A stretch of DNA of 64,000 nt, from contig JABAKE010000009.1 of assembly GCA_019779905.1 (NCBI GenBank), forward strand, positions 1-64,000, written 5' to 3'. This DNA is from Modestobacter lapidis (GTDB lineage: Bacteria; Actinomycetota; Actinomycetes; Mycobacteriales; Geodermatophilaceae). This document shows, piece after piece, positions 33,190 through 42,326 of the stretch. Both the position numbers and the translations under genes were made by a program. The notes under the pieces are model-generated. The model did not search any database. It was not told the DNA's origin and saw only the letters and a program-made list of their open reading frames with translations. Positions within the stretch are counted from its first letter, which is position 1. Every line of letters begins with the position of its first letter.

Positions 33190-33217
33190 ATAGTAATACC
33201 GGGATAGCAATACCGGA
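33190..33217. promoter_or_regulatory. Tandem 14-bp operator-like repeat between xre and map
   Basis: ATAGTAATACCGGG is followed directly by ATAGCAATACCGGA, 12 of 14 bases identical. The first copy contains the minus-strand -10 TACTAT of the XRE gene. It is the most AT-rich stretch in the area and lies 19 bp before the map start. A binding site for the XRE protein is the obvious reading. Confidence 0.55.
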
Positions 33218-33235
33218 AGTGTGCGAGGAGGGCCC

Positions 33236-34006
33236 GTGATCGAGCTCCGGACGCCGGGGGAGATCGACGCCATGCGCGCCGCCGGCGCGGTGGTCGCCGA
33301 CATGCACGCGGCGGTGCGGGCGGCGGCCGCGCCGGGGGTGCGGCTCACCGAACTGGACGCCATCGCCCGCGACGTCCTGGCCGACGCCGGCGCGACGTCG
33401 CCGTTCCTCGGCTACGCGCCGCTGCCGACGACCCCGCCGTTCCCCGGGGTCGTGTGCCTGTCGGTCAACGACGTCGCGCTGCACGGCATCCCCACCACCC
33501 GGGAGCTCGAGGAGGGCGACCTGCTCAGCGTCGACGCCGGCGCCACCCTCGACGGCTGGGTCGGCGACGCGGCGCGGACCTATCCGATCGGCACCGCCCG
33601 CCCCGAGGACGTCCAGCTGGTCGACGTCACGACGCGGGCGCTGGAGGCCGGCATCGCAGCAGCGGTGGTCGGCCACAAGGTCGGCGACATCTCCGCCGCG
33701 ATCGGCGCGGTCGGGCGGGCCGGTGGGTGCGGCATCAACACCGACCAGGGAGGTCACGGTGTGGGGCGCACCATGCACGAGGCCCCGCACGTGCCCAACG
33801 AGGGCCGCGCCGGGCGCGGGCTGCCGTTGCGGCCGGGGCTGGTCATCGCGATCGAGCCGTGGTTCATGGCCGGCGGCAGCGACGACTACCGGGTCGACGC
33901 CGACGGCTGGACGCTGCGCACCGCCGACGGCAGCCGGGCCGCGCACGTCGAGCACACCATCGCGGTCACCGAAACCGGCCCCCGCATCCTCACCGCCCCG
34001 CGCTGA
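33236..34006 (+). CDS. map: Type I methionine aminopeptidase
   Basis: 256 residues of the pita-bread fold. Metal ligands are the two aspartates in SVDAGATLDGWVGDAA, the His in GHGVGRTMHEAP, the Glu in AIEPWF and the Glu in VEHTIAV. It removes N-terminal methionine from new proteins. GTG 33236 with GAGGAGG upstream gives the family N-terminus IELRTPGEIDAMRAAG; the open frame five codons upstream is not needed. The gene is not next to secY or infA, so this is a secondary map copy. Confidence 0.93.
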   Translation: MIELRTPGEIDAMRAAGAVVADMHAAVRAAAAPGVRLTELDAIARDVLADAGATSPFLGYAPLPTTPPFPGVVCLSVNDVALHGIPTTRELEEGDLLSVDAGATLDGWVGDAARTYPIGTARPEDVQLVDVTTRALEAGIAAAVVGHKVGDISAAIGAVGRAGGCGINTDQGGHGVGRTMHEAPHVPNEGRAGRGLPLRPGLVIAIEPWFMAGGSDDYRVDADGWTLRTADGSRAAHVEHTIAVTETGPRILTAPR

Positions 34007-34024
34007 AGGAGGAGTCCTTGCCTA

Positions 34025-34086
34025 CGGCCCCCTTGCAGGGGCCCGCCGCGAGCGTGCGAGCGGTGGGGGGCAAGGGGGTCCTTCTG
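34025..34086. repeat. Dispersed GC-rich palindrome, copy 2
   Basis: Begins 19 bp after the map stop and ends 42 bp before the convergent metB stop. Outer arms GGCCCCCTTGCAGGGG and GGGGCAAGGGGGTCC, core GCCGCGAGCGTGCGAGCGG. Confidence 0.85.
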
Positions 34087-34127
34087 CTGGCCGCGGTGTG
34101 ATCCGTCAGGATCACAGTGTCAGCGCA

Positions 34128-35270
34128 TCACGATGTCAGCGCCTGGTCGAGGTCGGCGAGCAGGTCCTCGACGTCCTCGATGCCCACCGACAGCCGCACC
34201 AGGTCCGCCGGCACTTCCAGCGGTGAGCCGGCGGCGCTGGCGTGGGTCATCCGGTGCGGGTGCTCGATCAGCGACTCCACACCGCCCAGCGACTCGGCCA
34301 GGGTGAACAACGTGGTCCGCTCGCAGACCCGCAGCGCAGCCTCCTCGCCACCCTTCAGCCGGAAGGAGACCATGCCGCCGAACCCGGACATCTGCTTCGC
34401 CGCGATCTCGTGGTTGCGGTGCTGCGGCAGCCCCGGGTAGAGCACGTCACCCACGGCCGGGTGCGCCAGCAGCCACTCGGCGATCCGGCCGGCGTTGGTG
34501 CTGTGCCGGTCCATCCGGACGCCGAGGGTCTTCAGGCTGCGCAGCACCAGCCAGGCGTCGAAGGGGCCGTTGACCGCACCCATCGCGTTCTGGTGGTAGG
34601 CCAGCCGGTCGCCGAGGTCGGCATCGGCGACCACGAGTGCCCCGCCCACGACGTCGGAATGCCCGCCGAGGTACTTCGTCGTGGAGTGCACCACGACGTC
34701 GGCGCCCAGCGTCAGCGGCTGCTGCAGGTAGGGGCTGGCGAAGGTGTTGTCGACGACCAGCAGCGTCCCCGAGGCGTGCGCGACCTCGGCCAACGCGGCG
34801 ATGTCGGCGATGTTGAGCAGCGGGTTGCTCGGCGTCTCGCACCAGATCACCCGGGCCGTCTCCGGCGCGACGGCGGCCCGGACGGCATCGAGGTCGTTGA
34901 GGTCGACCGGGGAGTGCGTGACGCCCCAAGGCTCGAGCACCCGGGAGATGAGCCGGTACGTGCCGCCGTAGGCGTCACCGCCGAGCACCACCGAGTCGCC
35001 CGGCCGGCACACGGTGCGCAGCAGGGTGTCCTCCGCGGCCAGCCCGGAAGCGAAGGTCATCCCGCGGGTGCCCTGCTCGAGGGAGGCCAGCGCGGTCTGC
35101 AGCGTGTCCCGGGTGGGGTTGGCGCTGCGGCTGTACTCGTAGCCGCCGCGCAGCCCGCCGACGCCGTCCTGCTTGTAGGTGGTGGTCAGGTGCAGGGGCG
35201 GGATGACCGCGCCGGTGGCGGGGTCGGGGTCCTGCCCGGCGTGGATGGCGCGCGTGTTGAACCCGGTCAT
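34128..35270 (-). CDS. metB: Cystathionine gamma-synthase (trans-sulfuration PLP enzyme)
   Basis: 380 residues, Cys/Met metabolism PLP family. The PLP lysine is in VVHSTTKYLGGHSD; N-terminal FNTRAIHAGQDPDPATGAVIPPLH and EYSRSANPTRDTL match cystathionine gamma-synthases. It joins cysteine and an activated homoserine. ATGA overlap with the upstream cbs gene gives a cbs-metB operon, as near Rv1077-Rv1079. Gamma-lyase activity cannot be excluded. Confidence 0.9.
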   Translation of the reverse strand: MTGFNTRAIHAGQDPDPATGAVIPPLHLTTTYKQDGVGGLRGGYEYSRSANPTRDTLQTALASLEQGTRGMTFASGLAAEDTLLRTVCRPGDSVVLGGDAYGGTYRLISRVLEPWGVTHSPVDLNDLDAVRAAVAPETARVIWCETPSNPLLNIADIAALAEVAHASGTLLVVDNTFASPYLQQPLTLGADVVVHSTTKYLGGHSDVVGGALVVADADLGDRLAYHQNAMGAVNGPFDAWLVLRSLKTLGVRMDRHSTNAGRIAEWLLAHPAVGDVLYPGLPQHRNHEIAAKQMSGFGGMVSFRLKGGEEAALRVCERTTLFTLAESLGGVESLIEHPHRMTHASAAGSPLEVPADLVRLSVGIEDVEDLLADLDQALTS

Positions 35271-36664
35271 GACCCCACCGTAAGAGCCGGGATGCCCACG
35301 AGGTGGCCCAGCACGTCCTGCCGGGTGACGACGCCGGCCGGCTTGCCGTCCACGTGCACCAGCAGCGCATCAGCGTCGCCCAGCGCTCCGACCGCGGCCG
35401 AGACGGGCTCACCGGAGCCGATGATCGGCAGCGGCGCGGACATGTGCCGCTCCACCGGGTCCGAGAGCGTCGCCCGGCCGGTGAACAGCGCGTCCAGCAG
35501 CGCCTTCTCCGCGACGGAGCCGACCACCTCACCCGCGGTGACCGGCGGCTCGGCGCGGACCACCGGCAGTTGGCTGACGCCGTACTCGCGGAGGATGTCG
35601 ATCGCGTCGCGGACGGTCTCGGTCGGGTGGGTGTGCACCAGGGTCGGCGTCGACCCGGACTTCGCGTCCAGCAGCTCGCCGACGGTCTCGCCGCCGCCGG
35701 CATCCAGGAAGCCGTAGTCCGCCATCCAGGCGTCGCTGAAAATCTTGTTGAGGTAGCCGCGGCCGCCGTCGGGGAGCAGCACGACCAGGACGTCGTCCTT
35801 GGTCAGGCGCTCGGCCACCCGCAGGGCGGCGACGACGGCCATCCCGCACGAGCCGCCGACCAGCAGGCCCTCCTCCCGGGCCAGCCGCCGGGTCATCGCG
35901 AAGGAGTCGCCGTCGGTGACGGCGACGATCTCGTCGGCGATCGTGCGGTCGTAGGCCTCGGGCCAGAAGTCCTCGCCGACGCCCTCCACCAGGTAGGGCC
36001 GGCCGGTGCCGCCGGAGTAGACCGAGCCCTCCGGGTCGGCGCCGATCACCCGCACCCGGCCGTCGCTGGCCTCCTTGAGGTAGCGGCCGATGCCGGAGAT
36101 GGTGCCGCCGGTGCCCACGCCGGTGACGAAGTGCGTCACCCGGCCGTCGGTCTGCGCCCAGATCTCCGGGCCGGTGGTCTCGTAGTGCGAGCGCGGGTTG
36201 GCCGGGTTGGCGTACTGGTCGGCCTTCCAGCCGCCGGGGGTCTCCCGCGCCAGCCGGTCGGACACCGAGTAGTAGGAGCGGGGGTCGGCCGGGTCGACGG
36301 CGGTGGGGCAGACGTGCACCTCGGCGCCGTAGGCCTTGAGCACGTTGATCTTCTCCTGGCCCACCTTGTCCGGGCACACGAAGATGCACCGGTAGCCGCG
36401 GGTCTGAGCCACGATCGCCAGCCCGATCCCGGTGTTTCCGCTGGTCGGCTCCACGATGGTGCCGCCCGGCCGGAGGTCGCCGGAGGCCTCGGCCGCCTCG
36501 ACCATCCGCAGCGCGATCCGGTCCTTCACCGATCCGCCGGGGTTGACGTACTCGACCTTGGCCAGCACCAGCGGGGCGTCCGGGCCCAGGTGCTCGGTCA
36601 CCCGCCGCAGGCGTACCAGCGGGGTGTCGCCGATGAGCTCGACGACGGACTCGGCGTACTGCAC
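35267..36664 (-). CDS. cbs: Cystathionine beta-synthase with CBS domains
   Basis: 465 residues. The N-terminal 320 are a fold-type II PLP domain: LIGDTPLVRLRRV, PGGSVKDRIALRM (PLP Lys), EPTSGNTGIGLAIV (phosphate loop) and GTGGTISGIG. The C-terminal 130 contain two CBS repeats (VRDAIDILREYGVSQLPVV; PVSAAVGALGDADALLV), which may sense an adenosyl ligand. It condenses serine and homocysteine. GTG 36664 follows GAGGAGG; the much longer open frame upstream runs into the divergent gene and is not real. Confidence 0.93.
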   Translation of the reverse strand: MQYAESVVELIGDTPLVRLRRVTEHLGPDAPLVLAKVEYVNPGGSVKDRIALRMVEAAEASGDLRPGGTIVEPTSGNTGIGLAIVAQTRGYRCIFVCPDKVGQEKINVLKAYGAEVHVCPTAVDPADPRSYYSVSDRLARETPGGWKADQYANPANPRSHYETTGPEIWAQTDGRVTHFVTGVGTGGTISGIGRYLKEASDGRVRVIGADPEGSVYSGGTGRPYLVEGVGEDFWPEAYDRTIADEIVAVTDGDSFAMTRRLAREEGLLVGGSCGMAVVAALRVAERLTKDDVLVVLLPDGGRGYLNKIFSDAWMADYGFLDAGGGETVGELLDAKSGSTPTLVHTHPTETVRDAIDILREYGVSQLPVVRAEPPVTAGEVVGSVAEKALLDALFTGRATLSDPVERHMSAPLPIIGSGEPVSAAVGALGDADALLVHVDGKPAGVVTRQDVLGHLVGIPALTVGS

Positions 36665-36838
36665 GGCTGCCTCCTCGTCGGCGCCGTGGGCGGCGCCGGT
36701 GACCGGTCCATCCCACCAGACGGCGCGGATCCCCGGAGAATCCGGGCGCTCTACCCTCGGGCGACGGCGGGCAACCGCGCACCGGACGGCCGTCGAGCCG
36801 GCGGCCGTCCGCCCAGCCCCCGAGAGGACGTGCCACCC

Positions 36839-37540
36839 ATGACCGAGAACCTGGCAGCGCTGCACCGGGAACTGGCCGGCGTGGTCCAGGTCGGCCGGGA
36901 GCTGCCGGACGTGCTCGGCGAGGTGGTCGGCATCGCGCGGCGCGCGCTGCCCGGCTCCGAGGGCACGTCGATCACGCTGATCCGCGGCGAGCAGGCCTTC
37001 ACCGCGGCCTACGACGGGCAGCTGGCCATGGACGCCGACGAACTGCAGTACCGGCGCGGCTACGGGCCCTGCCTGGACGCCGGGCGCGCCGGGGAGCTGT
37101 TCGTCATCACCGACATGCGCACCGAGGAGCGCTGGCCCGACTACGCCCGGCACGCCGCCGAACACGGGGTGGGCAGTTCGCTGTCGGTCCCGCTGCCCTT
37201 CCAGGGCGCGACGATCGGCGCGCTGAACAACTACTCGCGACGGAGGGACGCCTTCGGCCAGGCGGACGTCGCGCTGGGCGAGGAGGTCGCCGCCTTCATG
37301 GCGATCGCGGTCGGCAACGCGGAGGCCGCGGCCCGCGCCAGCACGGACGCGGCCAACATGCGCCAGGCGATGGCCTCCCGCGCGGTCATCGAGCAGGCCA
37401 AGGGCATCCTGATGGAGCGGTACCGGGTCACCGCCGAGCAGGCGTTCACGCTGCTCACCCACTCCTCGCAACGCAGCAACGTCAAGCTGCGGGACGTCGC
37501 CGAGGAGCTCACCACGACCGGGGTGCTGCGCGGCAACTGA
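36839..37540 (+). CDS. GAF-ANTAR RNA-binding regulator
   Basis: 233 residues. A GAF sensor (about 15-165, with GYGPCLDAGRAGELFVITDMRTEERWPDYARHA) precedes a C-terminal ANTAR domain (RQAMASRAVIEQAKGILMERYRVTAEQAF...LRDVAEELTTTG). Proteins of this layout bind nascent RNA hexaloops after ligand or redox sensing. ATG is preceded at eleven bases by GAGAGG. It diverges from cbs with 174 bp between starts and stands alone. This is the second ANTAR protein in the window. Confidence 0.9.
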   Translation: MTENLAALHRELAGVVQVGRELPDVLGEVVGIARRALPGSEGTSITLIRGEQAFTAAYDGQLAMDADELQYRRGYGPCLDAGRAGELFVITDMRTEERWPDYARHAAEHGVGSSLSVPLPFQGATIGALNNYSRRRDAFGQADVALGEEVAAFMAIAVGNAEAAARASTDAANMRQAMASRAVIEQAKGILMERYRVTAEQAFTLLTHSSQRSNVKLRDVAEELTTTGVLRGN

Positions 37541-37582
37541 CCGGGCTGGCGTCGCGCCCGCGTCCGGGGACAGGATGCGGGC

Positions 37583-38620
37583 ATGACGCAGCCGCCCCCG
37601 CCCGTGTCCCGGCGCACCATCGGCGGCCTGGAGGTCTCCGCCCTGGGCCTGGGCTGCATGGGGATGAGCCAGATGTACGGCAGCGCCGACCGGGCCGAGT
37701 CGCTGGCCACGGTGCGCCGTGCGCTCGACCTGGGGGTCACCTTCCTCGACACCTCCGACGTGTACGGCGACGGGCACAACGAGGAGCTGGTCGGGGAGGC
37801 GATCGCCGGCCGGCGCGGGGAGGTCCAGCTGGCCACCAAGTTCTCCCTGCGGCACGACGACCGCGGCGGGATGAGCGTCGACGGCCGGCCGGAGAACGTG
37901 CGGAGGTGTGCCGAGGCCAGCCTGCGCCGGCTGGGCGTCGACGTCATCGACCTCTACTACCAGCACCGGGTCGACCCCACGGTGCCGATCGAGGACACCG
38001 TCGGTGCCATGGCGGAGCTGGTCCGGGCCGGCACGGTCCGGTACCTGGGGCTGTCGGAGGCCAGTGCCGACTCGGTCCGCCGGGCCGTCGCCGTGCACCC
38101 GATCGCCGCGCTGCAGAGCGAGTGGTCGCTGTGGACCCGTGACCTGGAGTCGGCCGGGGACGGCGGGGCGGGGGCGGGCAGCGTCCTGGCGGTGGCCCGC
38201 GAGCACGGGATCGGCATCGTGCCGTTCAGCCCGCTGGGCCGCGGGTTCCTGACCGGCGCGATCACCAGCCCCGACGACTTCGCCGAGGACGACTGGCGCC
38301 GCACCCAGCCGCGCTTCACCGGGGAGGCGTTCACGGCGAACCTGCGGCTGGTCGAGGCCGTCCGGGCGATGGCCACCGAGCGGGGCGTCACCCCGGGGCA
38401 GCTCGCGCTGGCCTGGGTGCTGGCGCAGGGGGACGACGTCGTCCCGATCCCGGGCACCAAGCGGCGCAGCTACCTGGCGGAGAACGTCGCCGCCGGCGCC
38501 GTGCAGCTGTCCGCCGAGGACCTCGAGCGGCTCAGCGGGATCGCCCCGCCCGGCGTGGCCCGGGGCGGCCGGTACGCCGACGCCTCGTACGGCTACGGCG
38601 ACAGCCCGGCCCCGTTATGA
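37583..38620 (+). CDS. Aldo/keto reductase
   Basis: 345 residues, TIM-barrel AKR of the AKR11/13 type. Catalytic residues are in [18 protein letters not shown] (Asp, Tyr), LATKFSLRH (Lys) and LYYQHRVDP (His), and the C-terminal [16 protein letters not shown] binds NADPH. It should reduce aldehydes or ketones; the substrate is unknown. It overlaps the XdhC-like gene by ATGA, so the two are co-translated. Confidence 0.92.
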   Translation: MTQPPPPVSRRTIGGLEVSALGLGCMGMSQMYGSADRAESLATVRRALDLGVTFLDTSDVYGDGHNEELVGEAIAGRRGEVQLATKFSLRHDDRGGMSVDGRPENVRRCAEASLRRLGVDVIDLYYQHRVDPTVPIEDTVGAMAELVRAGTVRYLGLSEASADSVRRAVAVHPIAALQSEWSLWTRDLESAGDGGAGAGSVLAVAREHGIGIVPFSPLGRGFLTGAITSPDDFAEDDWRRTQPRFTGEAFTANLRLVEAVRAMATERGVTPGQLALAWVLAQGDDVVPIPGTKRRSYLAENVAAGAVQLSAEDLERLSGIAPPGVARGGRYADASYGYGDSPAPL

Positions 38621-39153
38621 CCGACCCCGCCTGCGGCGTCGCGCACGGGCACGTACCGGCGGGGGCGGTTCCGGACCGGGTGCTGGTCGCCGTCTTCGCC
38701 TCTCCGGTGGCCGGCGCGCTGCTGCGGACCGGAGCCGACCTGGGCTGGCACCCGGTGCTGGTGGAGCCGGACACCGGCCGGCCGGCGCCCCCCGGGCTGC
38801 CCGGCGGCGTCGTCCGGGTGGCCGCGATCGCGGACCTGGCCGAGGAGCTGGCCGGGCCGGCCGCCGACGTCGTCGTCACCGACCACCACCGCGACGAGCT
38901 CGGCGCGCTGCTGCGCGACGCGCTCACCCGCCCGGTGCGATGGCTCGGGGTCATGGGCAACCCGCGGCACGAGGGGCCCCACGTCGCGGCGCTCGCCGCA
39001 CTGGGCGTCCCGGCCGCGGAAGTCGCCCGGGTGCACCGCCCGATCGGGCTGGACGTCGGCTCCCGCACGCCCGCGGAGATCGCGGTGTCCACGCTGGCCG
39101 GGCTGCTCGCCGACCGCAACGGCCGGCCGGGCGGGTTCTTCCCCGGCGGGTGA
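38617..39153 (+). CDS. XdhC-like Rossmann-domain protein
   Basis: 178 residues. The second half matches the XdhC C-terminal domain: [34 protein letters not shown], then [26 protein letters not shown], the family ending. The N-terminal XdhC/CoxI cysteine domain is absent; only an unrelated short [20 protein letters not shown] strand precedes. XdhC proteins deliver sulfurated molybdenum cofactor, but no molybdenum hydroxylase genes lie here, so this may be a diverged paralogue. ATGA-coupled to the reductase. Confidence 0.8.
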   Translation: MTDPACGVAHGHVPAGAVPDRVLVAVFASPVAGALLRTGADLGWHPVLVEPDTGRPAPPGLPGGVVRVAAIADLAEELAGPAADVVVTDHHRDELGALLRDALTRPVRWLGVMGNPRHEGPHVAALAALGVPAAEVARVHRPIGLDVGSRTPAEIAVSTLAGLLADRNGRPGGFFPGG

Positions 39154-39330
39154 GGGCCCGGCCGGGCCGGGCTGCCCACGGTTCCCCGGCTCGGGACGGT
39201 CGGGACGGCGGCTGCTGGACGCCGGTGTCCCGGTCGTGATCGGTGCGCGGAACGGCCGCGGGCCTGCCGGCGTTGACCACTCGGACGGGGCCCGCTCGGG
39301 CCCTGCACGTCGGAAGGAGGCGGGCTCGTC

Positions 39331-39519
39331 ATGGCATCGCTGTTCAGCAAGGTGGCTCAGTTCGCCAACAGCCCCAAGGGCAAGCAGATGATCCGTCAGG
39401 CGACGGACAAGGCCCAGCAGGTGGCCAACGACCCCAAGACGAGGGCCAAGATCGACGAGGTGCGGCGCCGGGTGCAGGGCGGCCGCGGCGGCACGGGGGG
39501 CACCGGGCCGGTGCGCTGA
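39331..39519 (+). CDS. Small conserved helical protein
   Basis: 62 residues: an amphipathic N-terminal helix (MASLFSKVAQFANSPKGKQM), a second charged helix ending KIDEVRRRVQ, and a Gly/Thr-rich tail. GGAAGGAGG lies ten bases before ATG. It resembles short actinobacterial proteins of unknown function, and codon use is typical of a real gene. The 177 bp upstream are free of genes. Confidence 0.75.
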   Translation: MASLFSKVAQFANSPKGKQMIRQATDKAQQVANDPKTRAKIDEVRRRVQGGRGGTGGTGPVR

Positions 39520-39538
39520 CCCCGATCGGCCCGCCCGC

Positions 39539-40354
39539 TCATGCTGACGGCGCTCGTCCCTGCGGGGCGAGCGCCGTCAGCACGTCGGAGTGCAGCACGC
39601 CGTTGGACGCCACCGCGCTGCCACCGGCCGGTCCCGGCGCCCCGGACAGGTCGCTGAACACCCCACCGGCCTCCCGGACGATCACGTCGAGCGCGGCGAG
39701 GTCCCACAGCGAGACCTCGGGCTCGCAGGCGATGTCCACGGCTCCCTCGGCGACCATCATGTAGCTCCAGAAGTCGCCGTAGGCGCGGGTGCGCCACACC
39801 GACCGGGCCAGGTCCAGGAACCCGTCGAGCAGGCCCCGTTCCTCCCAGCCGGACAGGCTGGAGTACGACAGGCTGGCATCACCCAGCCGGCCGACCTGCG
39901 AGACGGTGCACCGGGTGGCGTTCTCCAGCCGGCGGCCGGTCCACGCCCCCACCCCGGACGCCGCCCACCAGCGCCGGTTGAGCGCCGGGGCCGAGACCAG
40001 GCCGACCACCGGCACGTCGCCGTCCATCAGGGCGATCAGCGTCGCCCAGACCGGCACCCCGCGGACGAAGTTCTTCGTGCCGTCGATCGGGTCGATGACC
40101 CAGCGGCGGTCGCCCCGGCCGGAGGTGCCGAACTCCTCGCCGAGCACCGCATCGCGGGTGCGTGCGCGGGACAGCGTCCGGCGTACCTGCTCCTCCACCG
40201 CCCGGTCGGCGTCGGTGACCGGCGTCAGGTCGGGCTTGGTGTCCACCTGGAGATCCTGCGCCCGGAACCGGTCGAGGCTGATCGAGTCAGCCTGGTCGGC
40301 CAGCACGTGCGCCAGGTGCATGTCCTCGTTGTATCCCCGCTGCCCGGCCGTCAT
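39539..40354 (-). CDS. hisN: Histidinol-phosphatase, inositol monophosphatase family
   Basis: 271 residues. IMPase metal motifs are [24 protein letters not shown] and [15 protein letters not shown]. The GTKNFVRG form favours HisN over inositol or fructose phosphatases. It removes phosphate from histidinol phosphate in histidine synthesis, away from any his operon. ATG 40354 lies 8 nt after TAGGTT on the minus strand and is probably leaderless; ten further codons upstream are open but have no ribosome site. Confidence 0.88.
   Translation of the reverse strand: MTAGQRGYNEDMHLAHVLADQADSISLDRFRAQDLQVDTKPDLTPVTDADRAVEEQVRRTLSRARTRDAVLGEEFGTSGRGDRRWVIDPIDGTKNFVRGVPVWATLIALMDGDVPVVGLVSAPALNRRWWAASGVGAWTGRRLENATRCTVSQVGRLGDASLSYSSLSGWEERGLLDGFLDLARSVWRTRAYGDFWSYMMVAEGAVDIACEPEVSLWDLAALDVIVREAGGVFSDLSGAPGPAGGSAVASNGVLHSDVLTALAPQGRAPSA
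39543..39581. terminator. Bidirectional hairpin at the 3' ends of the small gene and hisN
   Basis: A perfect 14-bp stem (39543-39556 with 39568-39581) lies in the last codons of hisN and 24 bp past the stop of the convergent small gene, so it may serve both. Confidence 0.65.
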
Positions 40355-40385
40355 GGGTGCCGAACCTACTGGTCCCTGACGCATC

Positions 40386-40444
40386 GGCCCCTCTGCAGGG
40401 CCCCGCGCCGAGCTTGCGAGGCGCGGGGCCCTGCAGAGGGGTCC
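40386..40444. repeat. Dispersed GC-rich palindrome, copy 3
   Basis: The most perfect copy: 22-bp arms (40388-40409 and 40420-40441) around GAGCTTGCGA, with GG and tCC outside. It follows the DUF2795 gene and precedes the hisN start in the same direction. Confidence 0.9.
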
Positions 40445-40448
40445 TTCT

Positions 40449-40631
40449 TCAGTCGAACACCGCGGCGCTCACCCCGCTGGGCCCCTCGTACTCGCGGTCA
40501 TCGATGCCCTTCAACGCCTTGATGACCTCGGCGTCACCGCCATGGGACTCGGCGTGCTTGACGATGTCCTCCTTGGCAGCCGGGTAGTCGATGCCGCCGA
40601 GGGCCTTCTGGATGTCGATCGGGCTCACCAT
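40449..40631 (-). CDS. DUF2795 family small protein
   Basis: 60 residues. [47 protein letters not shown] matches DUF2795, a short helical family common in actinobacteria with no known function. The stop is five bases from palindrome copy 3. It diverges from the DUF2087 regulator 53 bp away. Confidence 0.85.
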   Translation of the reverse strand: MVSPIDIQKALGGIDYPAAKEDIVKHAESHGGDAEVIKALKGIDDREYEGPSGVSAAVFD

Positions 40632-40684
40632 GGGCCCCCGGGTACCCCGCTCCCTAGGCAGCGAAGCGCGGATACCGTCGGGGG

Positions 40685-41248
40685 GTGGTGGGAGCAGAAC
40701 CGGGGGCGGACCGGGCAGCGGCGACGATCGTCGGCCTGCTGGCCGATCCGGTGCGGTTGAAGGTGGTCGCCGCGTTGGCGCTGGGCGCCGGCACGATCGA
40801 GGAGGTCGCCGCGGCCGCCGGTCTCCCGCTGAAGGACGTCGCCCTCTCCGCGCGCCGGTTGTCCCGGGCCGGGCTGGTGCGCCGGGACGGGCACGCGCTG
40901 GCGCTGCTCACCGAGCGCTTCGGGCAGGCCGCGCGGGCCGCCGCCGAGTTCGCCCCGCCGCCTGCACCGCTCTCCGAGGACCCGGCCGAGGACGCCGTGC
41001 TGCAGGCGTTCCTGCGCAACGGCCGGCTGGTGTCGGTTCCGGTGCAGCAGACCAAGCGGCGGGTGGTGCTCGACCACCTCGTGCGCGTCTTCGAGCCCGG
41101 CGTGCGGTACCCGGAGCGTGAGGTCAACGCACTGCTGCGGGCCTGGTACCCCGACGTCGCCGCCCTGCGCCGGTACCTGGTCGACGAGGAGCTCCTCACC
41201 CGGGAGGCCGGCGTCTACTGGCGCAGCGGTGGCCCGGTCGAGGTGTAG
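40685..41248 (+). CDS. ArsR-like HTH regulator with DUF2087
   Basis: 187 residues. Residues 10-75 form a winged helix of ArsR type (GLLADPVRLKVVAALALGAGTIEEVAAAAGLPLKDVALSARRLSRAGLV). The C-terminal 85 residues are DUF2087 (RLVSVPVQQTKRRVVLDHLVRVFEPGVRYPEREVNALL...LRRYLVDEELLTREAGVYWR), the family's diagnostic region. GTG 40685 lies 6 nt after TACCGT (40673-40678), so the transcript is probably leaderless. Ligand and targets are unknown. Confidence 0.88.
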   Translation: MVGAEPGADRAAATIVGLLADPVRLKVVAALALGAGTIEEVAAAAGLPLKDVALSARRLSRAGLVRRDGHALALLTERFGQAARAAAEFAPPPAPLSEDPAEDAVLQAFLRNGRLVSVPVQQTKRRVVLDHLVRVFEPGVRYPEREVNALLRAWYPDVAALRRYLVDEELLTREAGVYWRSGGPVEV

Positions 41249-41327
41249 CGGACCCCTCCGGGCTCCGGCCCCTCGGCCGGGGCCCGCGGCGAGCCTGCGA
41301 GCCGTGGGGGGCAGCGGGGTCCGTTCA
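41249..41327. repeat. Dispersed GC-rich palindrome, copy 4 (diverged)
   Basis: Fills the gap between the convergent DUF2087 and rsgA stops. Ends CGGACCCC and GGGGTCCG are complementary; the core reads GGCGAGCCTGCGAGCC, and one arm carries an extra CCGGGCTCCGGCCCCTCGG segment. Confidence 0.8.
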
Positions 41328-42326
41328 CTGGCCGACGGCGTCCAGCAGCACCCGGAAGCCGGTGAGCCGCTGGACGCGCTCGGATGGGCCCGCAGCGGCC
41401 CAGGCATCGAGCGCGCACTCCGGGTCGGCCGCGCGGTGTCCGCAGCCCGGCGGGCAGTCCAGCGCCGCCTCGGCCATGTCCGGGGAGGCGGCCAGCACGT
41501 CGTCGGCGGTGACGTGCGCGAGGCCGAAGGAGCGGATGCCCGGGGTGTCGATGATCTGCCCGCCGCCGGGGAGGTCGAGCATCACCGCCGAGGACGACGT
41601 GTGCCGGCCCTTGCCGATCTTGCTGACGTCGCCGGTCGCCCGGAAGGCGTCGGGCACCAGACGGTTGACCAGTGTCGACTTGCCGACCCCGGAGTGCCCG
41701 ATCAGCACGCTGGTGCGCCCGGCCAGCCGGGCGGCGACGTCGTCGACCGGGGTGTCCCGGGAGACGACGACGGCGTCGACGTCCAGCCCGGCGTAGCGGC
41801 GCAGCAGGTGGTCGGGGCTGCCCAGGTCGCCCTTGGTGAACAACAGGACCGGGCTCAGCCCCCCGGCGTAGGCGGCGACCAGGCAGCGGTCCAGGAAGCC
41901 CTCGCTCGGTTCGGGGTCGCGCACCGCGCTGACCACCACCAACTGCTCGGCGTTGGCCACCACCACCCGCTCGGTGGGGTCGGTGTCGTCGGCCGAGCGG
42001 CGCAGCGTCGTCCGCCGATCGGCGATGGTGACGATCCGGGCCAGCGCGTCGACCTGGCCGGTCACGTCGCCGACCAGCCGCACGTCGTCGCCGACCACCA
42101 CGCCGTGCTTGCCCAGTTCCCGGGCGCGCATCGCGGTGACCGCGACCGGCGCCCCGTCGGGCCCCTCGACCCGCACGGTCATCCGCCCGCGGTCGACCGC
42201 CATGACGACCCCCGGCACGGCCTCCTCGTGCGCGGGGCGCTGCCGGGTGCGCGGCCGGGAGCCGTGCCGGGTGGCCCGGACGCGGACGTCGTCCTCGTCC
42301 GACCTGCTGTCCATGCGGCGGCTCAC
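41325..42326 (-). CDS. rsgA: Ribosome small subunit-dependent GTPase A
   Basis: 333 residues. An OB-fold N-terminus (VPGVVMAVDRGRMTVRVEGPDG) is followed by a circularly permuted GTPase: G4 TKGD, then G1 GHSGVGKST, then G3 DTPG, and a zinc knuckle CPPGCGHRAADPEC. It checks 30S maturation. A basic N-terminal extension (RRMDSRSDEDD...RPRTRQRP) is seen. GTG 42326 overlaps the aroA stop by GTGA, as in the aroA-rsgA order of Rv3227-Rv3228. Confidence 0.95.
   Translation of the reverse strand: MSRRMDSRSDEDDVRVRATRHGSRPRTRQRPAHEEAVPGVVMAVDRGRMTVRVEGPDGAPVAVTAMRARELGKHGVVVGDDVRLVGDVTGQVDALARIVTIADRRTTLRRSADDTDPTERVVVANAEQLVVVSAVRDPEPSEGFLDRCLVAAYAGGLSPVLLFTKGDLGSPDHLLRRYAGLDVDAVVVSRDTPVDDVAARLAGRTSVLIGHSGVGKSTLVNRLVPDAFRATGDVSKIGKGRHTSSSAVMLDLPGGGQIIDTPGIRSFGLAHVTADDVLAASPDMAEAALDCPPGCGHRAADPECALDAWAAAGPSERVQRLTGFRVLLDAVGQ

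Noticed and set aside
38617-39153. Complete XdhC cofactor-insertion protein for a molybdenum hydroxylase operon
   Set aside because: The N-terminal CoxI/XdhC domain is missing and no hydroxylase subunits are present.
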